Source of the DNA: Ulva prolifera
Taxonomy: Eukaryota > Chlorophyta > Ulvophyceae > Ulvales > Ulvaceae
Direction of reading: 5' to 3'
DNA: 64,000 nt
Assembly: GCA_023078555.1 (NCBI GenBank)
Contig: CM041200.1
Span: forward strand, 868,001 to 932,000
In this document: positions 50,151 to 61,714 of the stretch, in pieces
How positions within the stretch are numbered: the stretch's first letter is position 1
Layout of the letters: each line of letters starts with the position of its first letter
Translations under genes and position numbers: made by a program
Notes under the pieces: model-generated
The model's input: the letters and a program-made list of their open reading frames with translations, nothing else
Database searches by the model: none
Told to the model about the DNA's origin: nothing

Positions 50151-51450
50151 TCAAGACACGAATGAGCCAAGGTCATTTGGACCAGGTACCTTGCTGGAAT
50201 CTGCCATCGGCTTCAGCTCATAAATAGCTTGCACAGCCTGGCGATTTCGCTGCACAAACGTCTCAGCATAGGTGGACTCACATACATCATCAGCACCTTG
50301 TGAAATCTTAATTGTGCGCGGAAGCTCACTGGGTGGACACTCACTGTCCGCGCTGGTTAGGCCACAACAAAGGCATATGCACCACTTGAGAGATGCGCAG
50401 AGTATGAACATCAGCCGTTGGGAGCTGACATACCTCATAGAACTCTCCTTTCAGTCCAATGAAATGCACCTCTGTCTGCCCCGCCCCTAGACTCTGTGGA
50501 ATGTGGATGTCTAGCATGTGGACTCCGTTGAAGCGTGATGCACTGCAACACACATGACTTGGGCCTATGTGGAGCGTTTGCAATAAAACATAGCATTCTT
50601 GCAGCTCGCCTAGGTTACTTAAACACGTACTTGACCGTATATTCAAGAACGCCAGAGGGATCATGATTGAGGGAGAACTCTTGCACAGGCTGAAGGTCTT
50701 GGACACTGCCACAGTCAAGATCGTCACGGTTGGTATACCTGAATCTAACAGACTGTACCAAAAAGAATCAAGCACCCTGACTGCACCTGCTGGTCATGGT
50801 CAGTGAATCTCATGACACCACAGGAGCATTGATTTGGGAATCCCTGGATGGTTCACAATTAGGCAGCAACGACAGGCCTTGCCCTGCCCCTCAGTTCAAG
50901 CAGGTAGTGCATCTGCTGTACATCGGAAAATACTCAGGGCCACACGACGACTAGCACCTATATTGCACGAGATCAAGAAAGCTGCGCACAAGCGTGCCAT
51001 CGCCGGTGATGTGATATTCGAACCCCCGATGATAGCAAAAGCCCGCAGCTTGACCTCCCCATGGAATCTGCAGCCAGGCTCACATGTTGAGCAAATTTGT
51101 GGCGTTTGGTCGTTCCCAATGGTGTCAGCCATGAACGAATAAGAACAAAATAAACTTTTTGGAAGCATACGGGATGTGAAGCAGCAGCTCTTCATCTCCC
51201 TCACATGACCGCAAAGGATCTTCGGTGAAGTTTGTCCGTTCACCCCATGACTTGAAGACACGCTTGCAGCTCCCCTGAGATTCCTCATTCAGGCATGAAA
51301 CCTGGACACTACCGTGCACTAGCCCCAGTCGTGCAAAAGCTGGTGGCAGTTTCCCGATACAAAGCATAAACGTACCCTGTCTAAGTCTATATGCTTGTAC
51401 AGCGAATACATAGCGCCACAATCGGAACCATCGCAGTCATGGTCATGCAT
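50151..51450 (-). CDS. PITHD1: PITH domain protein (PITHD1)
   Basis: Small conserved eukaryotic protein; the PITH domain is also found on thioredoxin-like proteins that bind the proteasome. Exons 51450-51376, 51301-51171, 51067-50990, 50744-50631, 50542-50434, 50249-50151 splice in phase to 201 residues (human PITHD1 is 211). The N-terminus MHDHDCDGSDCG is His/Asp/Cys-rich as in the family. Conserved blocks: LYKHIDLDR, SCLNEESQGS, VFKSWGERT, DEELLLHIPFHGEVKLRAFAIIGG (restored across intron 2), YTNRDDLDCGS, PVQEFSLNHDPSGVLEYTV, ASRFNGVHMLDIHI and TEVHFIGLKGEF. The last exon replaces part of the usual C-terminus with a short tail ending GPNDLGSFVS. No catalytic function is expected. Confidence 0.93.
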
Positions 51451-52022
51451 GGCCCTGCCAGGTGTCGCCATTTCGCTCTAGCTGACGATGTACACAGCAA
51501 CTGTATGTGAGCGCAGCGAAATACAGGCAGCCAACAGGATCACGAGACATGTAGTCGATCTCGACGCTTTTGATGATTGCACGGGGAATGCGAGAGTGTC
51601 AAAGGAGTACTCCGCGAAACGCGGTCGAGTTCCACGTGACACTATTGCAAAAGATCAGTGCACATGCCGTAGGTGCTACGTTGCCAGAGGCACTTTGCCA
51701 TGCACGAACGGTCCGACGCATTTGCGGATCGAATTCCACATCACTAGCATGCTGCGGCACGCGGACCTTCTGCTGTACATGTGGCGAGAGGTACAATCAT
51801 CTGTCGTGATCTCATACACGCACCCGGTTGTAGCCCTTTGATGTCTCGGTGGGCTGGACTGAGGGGTGATCACGCATGCTTGCGTTGACGCCAAAGTCGA
51901 ACGGCTGTGATCGGTGATCGTTGTCCGCTTATGCATTCGAGTGTTCTAAGCTCCAGTGATCGTGCACTGTCGACCTGTTGCTTATACCAAGTAGATTTGA
52001 TGTCAACCTTGTAAAACGTAGC

Positions 52023-54590
52023 ATGAGCGCTCATGATGCAGCTTTTTTTGGCGAAGTCGATGCGTCTATACGCCAAGTGTGTATACATACAACATCTCTG
52101 GAGTCCTCATGGTCCGGTACGATCACCTTGGTCGCATGTTACAAGGACGTGAATGCAAGCACCAAGTTCACATGCACTCGTTGACATGGACAGGTCGATC
52201 TGGCATCGGTCTTGTAAAACGCAACGACATCAATTTCCCTTCAAGAGCTGCTAAGAAAACGTTCCCGAAGCAGCCGAACACCAGCCCTCCAGGAACACCA
52301 CGGAGCTCAGAGCACCAAGCAAGCCGTGTCAGCTGGTTCGGAATGGAGGATGCGCAAAGCGCTACACCGGGTGATGCATGGCAGGCTTGGATGGAACAGT
52401 CAGCTGACTTATCTGAGTGCGGTATGCATGCCCGTGTTACTCGCGATTCCAATCTCACGGCACACATAGAATACATAGAATTTTTTTGGGCATACGGTAT
52501 AAAATTTCTGCGGCACACTAATGGATGCTCAGATGCCATGTGTTGTGAGTGCAGATTCCGATGAACTGCCGCCAGCTGAAATTCTGCGGCAAGCTCAGGA
52601 ACTTGGTGTAAAAGCTTCAATGATGTCAGCAGCGCAAAGTGATCTAGTGCATGTGCAATTACCTGGGGTCGTGCATTTCGCTTTGCCTGAGGTCCCGTCG
52701 CTGCTTCCTTCTGGGACGGGCGCGCCCGAAGAGGCACGTGCAACTGGTGCGACAGCAGCTATACGTGTCACGGCACCGTGCATGGTAGCAGGCGTGACAC
52801 TTGCACCAATGATGTAGCAGGTGCAGTGGGTAGCATCCAGCAGTGATCGTTGTACATACATCAGCATCTTGCATTTTGCTTTTACGCAGCAAGTACTCAA
52901 TCACATCGATTGACTTGCAGTAAGGTGCACCTCCTATTGTTGAACTCTACCCTGCTCACCAGCAATAGCACCGCCCTGCAGATGAATTGCTGGACATGCT
53001 CCAAGCGCAATCAGCAGCACAGAGCGTAGAAGGTAACACGCGCAACAGACTGATTTTATTGCGGAAGAATCCAACTGCTTTGAACACAAGTAGTGCAACA
53101 CGTGATGCTGAGATACAGTCACGGCTTCAACAGCTCAAGTTATCTCAACCAGGTGAGACACACACCCTCCTCGTAAGAGATTCAGGCACAGCGCAAGACC
53201 GTCCATCTGGTACAGATGCACCTGGCAACACCAGTACAGGCGCCTCAATTGCGAAGAACAAGGAACCGTGGCCACCAGTGCCAATCATGCCATCAGGAAC
53301 AGAAACAAAGGGGAATGCGGCAGGTCCGTGCCCTATTGTGTGGATCTGGTGGATGCTGTAGCCAATGTGGTGATCTCCCCTGTATGCTGCTATTGTGGCA
53401 CTGGAGCCATATGTACCAACTGGTCAATTGGCAACATATTGATCACTCTTGCAAAGCACCACATCATCACACAGATTGGCTGTCAGATGCAGTGGCAGCC
53501 AGACACACCTATGCTTTGCAGCATCGTCTGATATCGAAGTGTTCTTGGCGGAGCTTCAGGAAGGTATGAGTAATCAGCACATGGACAGGCCTGCACCGAG
53601 CATAACAGCGTCATCAGGCCTGGACGATCTTGAAGATCAGCATGTGCAGCAACTGATTGAGCGTGCACTGCTGAGTGATGAACTGTCCGTCTCCCCTGCA
53701 CGTACGGGAGAACTTGACAATCGTTTGAGAGAACAGTGGCATGAGCAATGGGATGCACCAGCCGATCAGCAGGTTAGCAGCTGCATGGCTCTCAATGTTT
53801 CAGGCGCCGAGGCTCAAGGTGATTGTTCCATGCATGGGAGCACAGAAGCAGGGCAAGCCTGTGTCAGCGACACAATCTCACAGGACAGCATGCAGCTTGC
53901 AGACAGTGGAGGCATTTCAGAGGGGGTATGCTCTTCGTCGCGTGCATGTATTGAAATGGCCTGCAGCTTTCTTAGCTGTGTTGAGTGTCTGATGGCTATA
54001 CATTCTGATTTAAAGATCCTCAGCAGAATGAAGGGGACGTAGCTTTCTCCACGAGCGAGATGCAGCGACCAGAAGTGAAGGAGGCCCTAGTCCTGGCTGC
54101 CAAGCTTCAGACGAGCCTCTCACTTGCCTTGGATGATTCACGCCGTCCTCAATGGCTGGGAGCCATTGCCATCCGAACAGCAGAAAAGGGCCTCAAGGCA
54201 TTGCAAGGTGCAATCTTGCGCTCATTAGATGAAAACAGTTGCTGTACGCAATGGCATTCATCAAGGCACTATATTGCGTAGTTGGCGAAGATCCTTGCTG
54301 CATTGGACAGCAATGGAAGATTCACCAACATTTCAGTTGTGTTGTACAGGAGGGGACCTCAAACTTGCATGCGCAATGAATAGAACCTGCTTTTCTGCTG
54401 CCGAAGAAGCTGACCTCAAGCCAGGAGATAGGACCAAGGTGGATGCCTTTTACATGGGTCTTCAGCATCATCAAGCAGTGGTGGCTGTCGAAGGGTTGAA
54501 AGGAAAATCCAAATCGCTGAGTCAGCCATCTCAAATGCAGAGCCCGATCTCGGGATTTCCTGATACATCTCACTGTTCAAGCGGATAAGA
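52023..54590 (+). CDS. Unrecognised multi-exon protein, acidic and coiled-coil rich
   Basis: No family recognised. Pieces that join well: a possible first exon at 52023 (MSAHDAAFFGEVDASIRQ); an exon from about 52192 (GRSGIGLVKRN...SWFGMEDAQ) to about 52423; an exon from 52556 (DSDELPPAEILRQAQELG) joined to it in phase 1; an exon from 52981 (DELLDMLQAQSAAQ...RDAEIQSRLQQLKLS) ending at a GTGAGA donor near 53155; an exon starting near 53521 (SSDIEVFLAELQE) and a following acidic stretch (LDDLEDQHVQQLIERALL). Frames at 54060-54280 and 54350-54590 may be later exons. The protein seems hydrophilic with short amphipathic helices and no enzyme motif. Exon ends and the 3' limit are uncertain. An ORF at 51488-51841, starting only 38 bp from the PITHD1 ATG on the other strand, might be a 5' exon but has no support. 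Confidence 0.4.
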
Positions 54591-55207
54591 GTAGACGTGA
54601 TCGGTTCAAGCCAGTACAATACAGTGGAACGTCGAGAACATGCTCTACTTGAAGGTATAAATACGTTGGCAAAAGGCCTGGAAGTTTTTAGTCACTGTGT
54701 GACCTCTGCTGTTGGTTTTCAACACCGAGCTGTGTCAATGTTGGAGCAGTGACTACATTTTCTGCATGCAACTGGAGTGTTACATGGCAACCATCTTGTA
54801 TGTTTCAATGCCAATTGCATGTTTTTGGAACAAAATATGAATGAACGTTATCGCGATAGTCATAGTTAATTTAACTGATCAAACATGTCGCATTGGACCT
54901 GACCAGCCAATCTCAGCTGGTTGGACTGTACCCATAACCCTATGAGATTTCCCCACAGAACAGTGTGACAGAGCCGCCGAACACAATGTCACACAAAATG
55001 ATAGGCATCATGACAGAAATACATGGTGAAAAAGATTCTCATTCTAAGTCCGGCTGTGCTATCGATGTCTTCAGGCGATTCCATTTCCGCCCTTGGACAT
55101 TGACCTGCCGAGCTTGTTTGATCACCGACGGAATGGGCAGGTACACGTGATGTGTGTTCAGCATGCCCGTTGTAAGACCTGCATGTCGAAGGCACTTGAC
55201 CTGACAG

Positions 55208-55324
<117 letters not shown>

Positions 55325-55377
55325 GCGTGCTTTAACTAGTGGCAGAGCAAAACCTGATTCACTTCATTCACAGGATG

Positions 55378-57555
55378 TCAGAGCATTTGATCATGAATAA
55401 ACATGCAGTTCAATGGCTTGGCATGGTCTGCTGTCAGGATGAGCGTTGCTGTCGTGTGAGCATGCAAGTTCAGTATCTGCAGTGTGATCGCTGCGAAAGT
55501 GAGCACTTGCTTTGGATGAATGGCTACCTGTACAGCGTAGATCACTGCAGGGTCCTTGCAGGATCGGAATCTACAGAATTGTTGCATGAACACTGGGCAG
55601 TGTCACATTGTCACTGGGAAAGAGAAATTATGGTAGAACGCACCAGTGTACCCAGCAAATGCTGCATGCACAGCATTTTGCCCGAGTACTTTGCAGTAGA
55701 TGTGGTCACTCGGTATGGTCGCGATGGCCCTGATCATGTATGTCGGATCAATGTACTTTAAGTCTACCGGCGTGTTCTTCTCGCTGAAATGTTTCCTGAT
55801 TGCAGCACCAAGATATCTGCAAATTGTGTAACCTTTACGGCGTGTCAATGGTGCTCGGGTGGCACCCACGAATTGCAGTTCAGAGCATACTGTCCGATGT
55901 CACCCAGTATGGGGTTGCCACTCGCGTCACGCTCCGTCGAAGAATTCTCCAGCATGTCCTGCTCATGCCACTCCACAAGGTCAGAAGAGTGGTGCATGCT
56001 CTGTGTCTTGATCTGAACATCGATGACAGCAGATTATGGTCACTATACTGCACAGGTTTCTGAAGGTCTCCTCCTCACCTGACCAGCACCTTCAGCAACA
56101 CAAATTACGCAGTGACCGTTCCTCTCAATGACATTGCAAACATGCTCATTAATCTTGTCAAGATTGAAGCTGATCTCCGGAATCAAGCAGCAGTCGACAA
56201 TACCAGATGCCATGCTTGCTTGCATTGCGATGAATCCTGACTGACGCCCCATGACGTTGACCAAGCCTACTCCCCTGTATCAAACACCAAAGAAATTTGC
56301 CGGTTTGGCAGACAGAGCTGCATGGCGGTTTCTGAGGCTCGAGGCACACCTGTAAGCACTGCGTGCCTCAACTTTCGCCGCAAGAAGGGCATTTTGGGCT
56401 TCCGCCACAGCGGTCTCAAAGCCAAAGCATTGGTCAATAAGAAGTATGTCATTGTCAATCGATTTGGGGACACCCACTATGCAGCAGTTGACACCTTGGG
56501 CACGGCACTCTTGGTGCATTGCATTCGCAGCAGCATTGCCACCTGCAGAGGACAGAAGGACTGCGATGCACCGAGTCAAGGGCTATGAAGGCTCACGAGA
56601 ATTTCAGGACAGCGTGAGGGCACACCATTTCCACCAATGACAAACACCATGTTGAGATCCCACAGGTCAATCCGGTGCACAATCTCCTTCATGTCAGCGC
56701 CCCCACGACTAGTACCCAAGATGGTGCCGCCCCGAAGATGTATGTCAGACACAAACTGACGTGACAAGGGCATTGGCTTGCGCTCGGCACTGTAGAATCC
56801 CCTGAGGCCATACCTTATCCCCAAAACGTTTTCCTCATTCACACCATAATCCAGAAGCGTAAAAACAATGTTTTGAACAACATCATTCAATCCTGGGCAA
56901 AGGCCTCCGCATGTGACGATTGCTGCAGTGACATCCGGTGGATTGAAATATACAGTCTCTCTGGGACCAGCTCGGATACACCAATTCGGGATACTCCTGG
57001 CTTCCAAGGCATCTTCATCCTTGAACCCAGCCGATTCTTGCGACCCGAACAAAACAGTTCGCAAGTTCACCAGATCTCTGTCTCCGATGAATCTGCGCTC
57101 CAGAAGGTATGACTCAAGTGCGTCGCATGAAGCCTAGCGATGTTCGTGCTTCGGTGAGCTACAGACGTCGTGTGAAGCAGAGACATGGAGACTCCGGATT
57201 GCAAGAAAGTGCATCATCTCAGTTTCGAGCAAGCATTGTCACGCAAGGCTTGCCCCAGCTGCACCGAAGAAACGCACCCGCCACCTGCATTGTTGTTGGC
57301 AATGAACGGCGAATCTTGAGCGCTCAGGTGGTCACGGATGTTGGGAATGTGCAGTATATGCTCATCGTTCACTTGATCCGAGAACTGATCATCGAATTCA
57401 GTGATGCGCGAGCTCGCCTTTGCGACTCCGGACGACACCGGTGACCTGTGCAACCGGAGCTGCTGCCGCAGCAAGTGCGTTCGGCGTCGCCCTATCGCAC
57501 ATCTGCAGCGAGAATTCATCGCAGAGCGCGTCATTGAAGTTGAGAATGAACTCAT
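55378..57555 (-). CDS. PFK: 6-phosphofructokinase, plant ATP-dependent type
   Basis: Phosphorylates fructose 6-phosphate in glycolysis. Exons 57555-57285, 57081-56626, 56542-56350, 56274-56079, 55958-55891, 55816-55644 and a small last exon 55427-55378 keep phase and give about 468 residues. Blocks: [15 protein letters not shown] (nucleotide loop), [36 protein letters not shown] (GGNG as in plant PFKs, not the GGDD of PPi-dependent enzymes), [10 protein letters not shown] (catalytic IDND), [54 protein letters not shown] and [27 protein letters not shown]. The N-terminus (about 60 residues, Ser/Arg/Thr-rich, few acids) resembles a plastid transit peptide. The last exon is chosen from phase; otherwise the reading frame stops at about 55605. 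A C-terminus as short as this is unusual for plant PFK. Confidence 0.92.
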
Positions 57556-58519
57556 GGAGTCTTCTAGTGGTATGGGCAAGACGCCGGTAATCGCACTCTA
57601 TACCTCAGCCTGCTGCCCGACTGGGGTGCTCGCAAGGCCATTCAGCACAGATGCCAGGTAAGAAGAATAAACTGCACGCATACCGATGCTCTCTTTGCAT
57701 TTGTATGCCGGCCCAATCCCCATAAAACGCGGGGCAAACACGAAGTGCGACTGCAGTCATGAGGTGCCGCGATGAAATGCATCACGATGGCAAATGCGTT
57801 GGGTCGGTACACACAACGGCATACATCGGCAAGTGACCTGGCGCTGTTCTCGAACCCGATCGATATAACGAACAGCGCGTCATGCCTGAAAGCGTGCAGT
57901 CTGAGGGACGTCGCTGTATGTGAGGCATCATTTCACACGTAGATATTCTGTCTCACGCAGTCATCGGACCGCAAGTCCAGGAGCATACACACCTCTAGCA
58001 ACAGGGCCAGCTGATGAAGTGTACAGTGTGTGCATGCTTGTGTTCGTGGAACACGATATCAGGCCCTCATGCCAAGATCATGTGTGCATTTCGCTGGTAA
58101 GATCTATCACCTAGCCCAGTCTGACCTTTTGCTCTGATCTTACTGTCCAGTGTGACACGGGCAGGCGCAATGCAGGAGTCACAAACCCGAGCATACACAG
58201 TTGCCGACGAGAGCTCAAAACTCACAAGTGAGTCCAACACCACATCATCTACAAGGTTGCGAACCAATCACTCAAATGATGCCCAATGATGCCTCTCCTC
58301 CTACTGTCCGCTCCTCGTTACAAAAGGATGGGGCTGAACTACCATATGTACCTGACGTTCCCATGTTTGTGAATCCTGCATTGCGCCTGCCTGTGTCACA
58401 CCGGACAGCCAGACCACTGCAAAATGTTAGACTAGGTTGTCATAAATGAGGTCCATCCTAGGACACAATGCATGACGTGCAAGTACGCACATGAGTGTGG
58501 TGGCCACGGGCCCAACTCC
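57556..58519. other. Upstream region of PFK up to the LTR cluster
   Basis: About 960 bases. The PFK promoter should lie near 57560. A plus-strand open frame at 58201-58449 has no recognisable domain; it may be old retroelement sequence next to the LTR. Nothing else was seen. Confidence 0.35.
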
Positions 58520-59070
58520 TGTTATGTTAGGACATATGCATGATCATATGCATGAGCGTAATCCGGCACAATCCATGTGAGGATTGTGTGCGGTCACTAT
58601 GATTATGACGGCTGTAGAATTAATTGATCGGTGGCATATAGTCATGTGCCTCCACGTCTCCTGTAACCATTCTCTTACAGTCTTACGTGGTTCCTGTATT
58701 GCCTCACTGCATTACAGTACATCCCCTGATCTGTGCATTGCCGACGTACGACCTGAGTGCTCCACAGGTAACGGCTTTGCAGCCCACTAGCTAGCTTGAT
58801 GAATGCTGTGCATAGGTCCTGGCTTATAACATGATCGTGCAGGGGTAAGCCGCCAACGGGATTGTCCCGGTGTAGCGAGGGAGATCCTGTGATGATCTCC
58901 CGCCGTAACCTTGAGTGTTCAGTGTGCATATAAGGATGTGCATACTATGATCTGTAACCATTCTCTCTACTGTTTCACGGTATTAGCATCTCCCCGTTTT
59001 GTGTTCCTCGGTTCTACCTCTCCCACTAGCTAGCTTGATGAATGCTGCGCATAGATCCTTGCTTATAACA
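58520..59070 (+). mobile_element. LTR of retrotransposon 1
   Basis: 551 bp bounded by TGTTAT and ATAACA, a perfect 6-bp inverted terminal repeat with the TG...CA ends of an LTR. GCATATAAGG near 58924 can act as TATA box. The base after the LTR starts a primer-binding-site-like sequence (59071), so this is a 5' LTR. No matching 3' LTR is in the window. The 3' half of the LTR is partly duplicated inside it. Confidence 0.6.
58661..59070 (+). repeat. Internal duplication of the LTR 1 3' region
   Basis: The segments 58661-58841 and 58951-59070 share CTGTAACCATTCTCT at their start and ACTAGCTAGCTTGATGAATG plus CATAGRTCCTKGCTTATAACA at their end. The second copy has a shorter middle. The first copy ends ATAACA but is followed by TGATCG rather than the primer site. 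Confidence 0.75.
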
Positions 59071-59088
59071 TGGTATCGGTGAACGTTT
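59071..59088 (+). other. Primer-binding-site-like sequence of retrotransposon 1
   Basis: TGGTATCGGTGAACGTTT follows the LTR end directly. TGG is the complement of the tRNA 3' CCA. It differs at only two positions from the site at 61665, so both elements appear to use the same tRNA primer. TGGTAT is compatible with an initiator-Met tRNA (A1:U72 pair), but the tRNA gene is not in the window. Confidence 0.55.
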
Positions 59089-59279
59089 GCGCGATTGCAT
59101 TCGTTGTGCGTTATAGTGGTGTGTCATATGACCGCGCATGCCCAAGGGCATCTGCGCTGTTTTAGTGCGTAGTCATATGACCAGATCAACCGCATGATAG
59201 TCAACAGTAGTAATTCGCGTGTTTGATTGCGAGCTGTGTGGCTGCGTTTTACATTAGATTAGTTGTGACGGTCCACGGG

Positions 59280-60683
59280 TGTTGTGAGATATCTCTCACA
59301 CTAGCGCATGCTCGCACAACTAACACCTTTTCTTATATGCGTAGCGACTTGTCTAGCCATGTGGACGGTCGCACACGCATAGCTTTTGAATTACCGATCG
59401 AGTTGTACACAGTGTGATCACACGTACGCTCAGTGGGCTTACGTGCCTGTACTCGCCACGTGTGACTGCACGCGTCCACTAGCCTTACGTGCACATTGCA
59501 TCAGCACTGTGTACAGCCTTCTCCCGGCACAATGTGTCCCGTCATAGGCTTATTATGGCTTTATGCGGCTAGCCGAATCGTTACTGTACATATTACGTCT
59601 TACTGTGTGCATTACCGCCGTTACACAGGGTCCGCCCGGCGGGCTCCAGGGTTGGCATGCACGATAATATCTGTACAGCCACCCAGAGCTGCCCACGAAT
59701 TACGTGCGCAGCCTTGCTTACACTCATCTGTGGCGCTGTGTGCCACAACTTAAGATCTCCTGTGCTTATGCGGGATCTGGGATCAATGTGGCAGTTATGC
59801 GGCACGATTCGGCGAGGCCAGCTTTGACAGGGGGATTGACCTGGGCGCACACACCCCGGTATTTATACCGAGCGCTTGCGGGGACCAGACGCTTGATAGT
59901 AGTCTGGTTGGGGCGCCATCCATCTCTGCACTAGCACGTCGCATCTCTGCGTGTGATTGTATCCCTGTTCTGATTGTGCCTATACAGCCCTCGTGCTGCG
60001 GCGAACTGCTGTCCCATCATTTCTTCCGATTACCGCCATCGAGGTCTGTTACCCGAGACCAAACCGATAGGTCTCAACACTGGACGTGGTGTGCGCCGCT
60101 GAGCTGGCTGTAGACGCGTCAAGCGCGTGGCTGTTCATGTCGCAGCGTTGCCCCGCATGCTTTGAGCATGGTGCCGTGTTCGAGTTTCGACCAGACGTAT
60201 TGTGGTGAACGGTGTTGCCCGAACTTCATGTATATGTTTTTCACGCATTTGGAGTGTATATTGTGGGTTGTACTTGGACATGCAAGGGTCGCGTCAGCGA
60301 GCATGCATGCATCCGAGTCAGCGAGTGACAACCCATGTGTTTGGCTGATATTTTCTTAGTGCCAGTGTGAGATGTACGTCTCACAACACCCGGGATGTAG
60401 AGCTCTGCATGCTACAGTTCGCCGCCGTAGCCTCTCTTCGAAGATCGGTACGAGCCTGGCTGCTGCAGACCCGTATATACGACATCATTACCCATGTAGG
60501 CCAGAAACCCAGTTGGAGCAGGGAGGCTTCATATGCATGTATTGGTGTGAATAAGCGGCATGACGTCGCACGAGGCAGCTCGAGCGCTCCCCGTCGTGAC
60601 AGCAGAACAGGTATCAACGACGTGGACATGCACCATCGGTAAAGGTAAATGGAATTACATCAATGATGATATATAAAGTGTTC

Positions 60684-60721
<38 letters not shown>

Positions 60722-61663
60722 TTCCCCCGTGTTTGTCTTACACCGCGGTGGTCACCAAGCCACCCTCGCTAGCATGCAGTCACGTCCAAATTCTATTCAC
60801 GAGCATGAAGACGGCAGCAGAAGCACCAAAACACGTTCATGTATCTCCAATCATCCTGGCACTGGCCTCGAAGCCGCCTTGCATGCAGATACCATGGCCG
60901 ATTCGATTCTTACTGCGCTACCGGACTTGACCTTACACTCGGGAAAATTAAAATGTCAGAACGGGTACTCCGATGTGAAATTTAGAGTGGCCCTGACAGC
61001 CCGGGACAAACAACAATATTTTGTACACCACTGCCTGACCATCGAGGTGGAAGTTCGAGAGTTACGTATAATACCTTAGACCGTTGCATACATTATGTAA
61101 TTTAAAGAGTCGTGTGGGTTTCATTGGGAATGGATGCGGAAGGAACTTATTTTTTATTTTTGCGCCGTCGTTTACGTGGCTAAAGGGACAGACGGGCTGC
61201 TTAATATTACATGGTTCGTCGGCCACATGCTGTACAGAAGGCGACTGTTATGGATGTGTAATGCAACAGTGCTTGCATGGTGCAGAACACTGAATTGCCC
61301 CATTGTAAAAGTCATACTTCTGGTACATGTGCTTTACTGGCGATAGTTGGGACGGGACAACGGTACAATCTCATTATTTTGCAAGTCGTCGCAACCAGTG
61401 CTCTACAATTGGGTTTTTTCTTGGCGGGAAAACCGATGCCAAACCCTTGTTTTGGTCGGGCTGCCCCCTCCAAGACGGTCGGTAGATGTCGGGGTTTCCC
61501 GCCAACTGATGTGAGTGATCTGGTCAGCCCTACATAGTGAGATACATGCATGAGACTTGACTGTACACGGGACTCGTGTTGAGACCGTATATAAGGACAC
61601 TACCTGTTATGTCCTAGGGGGATTATTACTGTAATTCTGGTCAAGTCATTTCGCCTCACAACA
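59280..61663 (+). mobile_element. Putative long 5' LTR of retrotransposon 2 (Ty3/gypsy type)
   Basis: The region ends GCCTCACAACA just before a primer site at 61665. The only sequence upstream with the matching inverted end is TGTTGTGAG at 59280, a perfect 9-bp match, giving an LTR of 2384 bp. A TATA box (GTATATAAGG, about 61588) lies near its right end, leaving a short R-U5. It contains a C37 tract and two look-alike palindromes, but no convincing ORF. If right, the element inserted into the leader of retrotransposon 1, 209 bp after that LTR. A second end-like CTCACAACA at 60388 is a possible earlier boundary. The 3' LTR is beyond the window, so the left border is unproven. Confidence 0.45.
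60685..60721 (+). repeat. Homopolymer C tract, 37 C
   Basis: An uninterrupted run of C preceded by ATATATAAAGTGTTCT. It lies inside the putative LTR of retrotransposon 2. True length may vary. Confidence 0.95.
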
Positions 61664-61664
61664 C

Positions 61665-61682
61665 TGGTATCGATGAGCGTTT
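61665..61682 (+). other. Primer-binding-site-like sequence of retrotransposon 2
   Basis: TGGTATCGATGAGCGTTT starts one base after the LTR end (ACA-C-TGG). It is 16/18 identical to the primer site of retrotransposon 1. Confidence 0.6.
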
Positions 61683-61714
61683 AACACCAGAAGTTAATAT
61701 ACATTTCAGATAAT

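Noticed and set aside
55339..55761. 140-codon plus-strand ORF
   Set aside because: Antisense to the last exons of PFK, which has strong family conservation on the minus strand.
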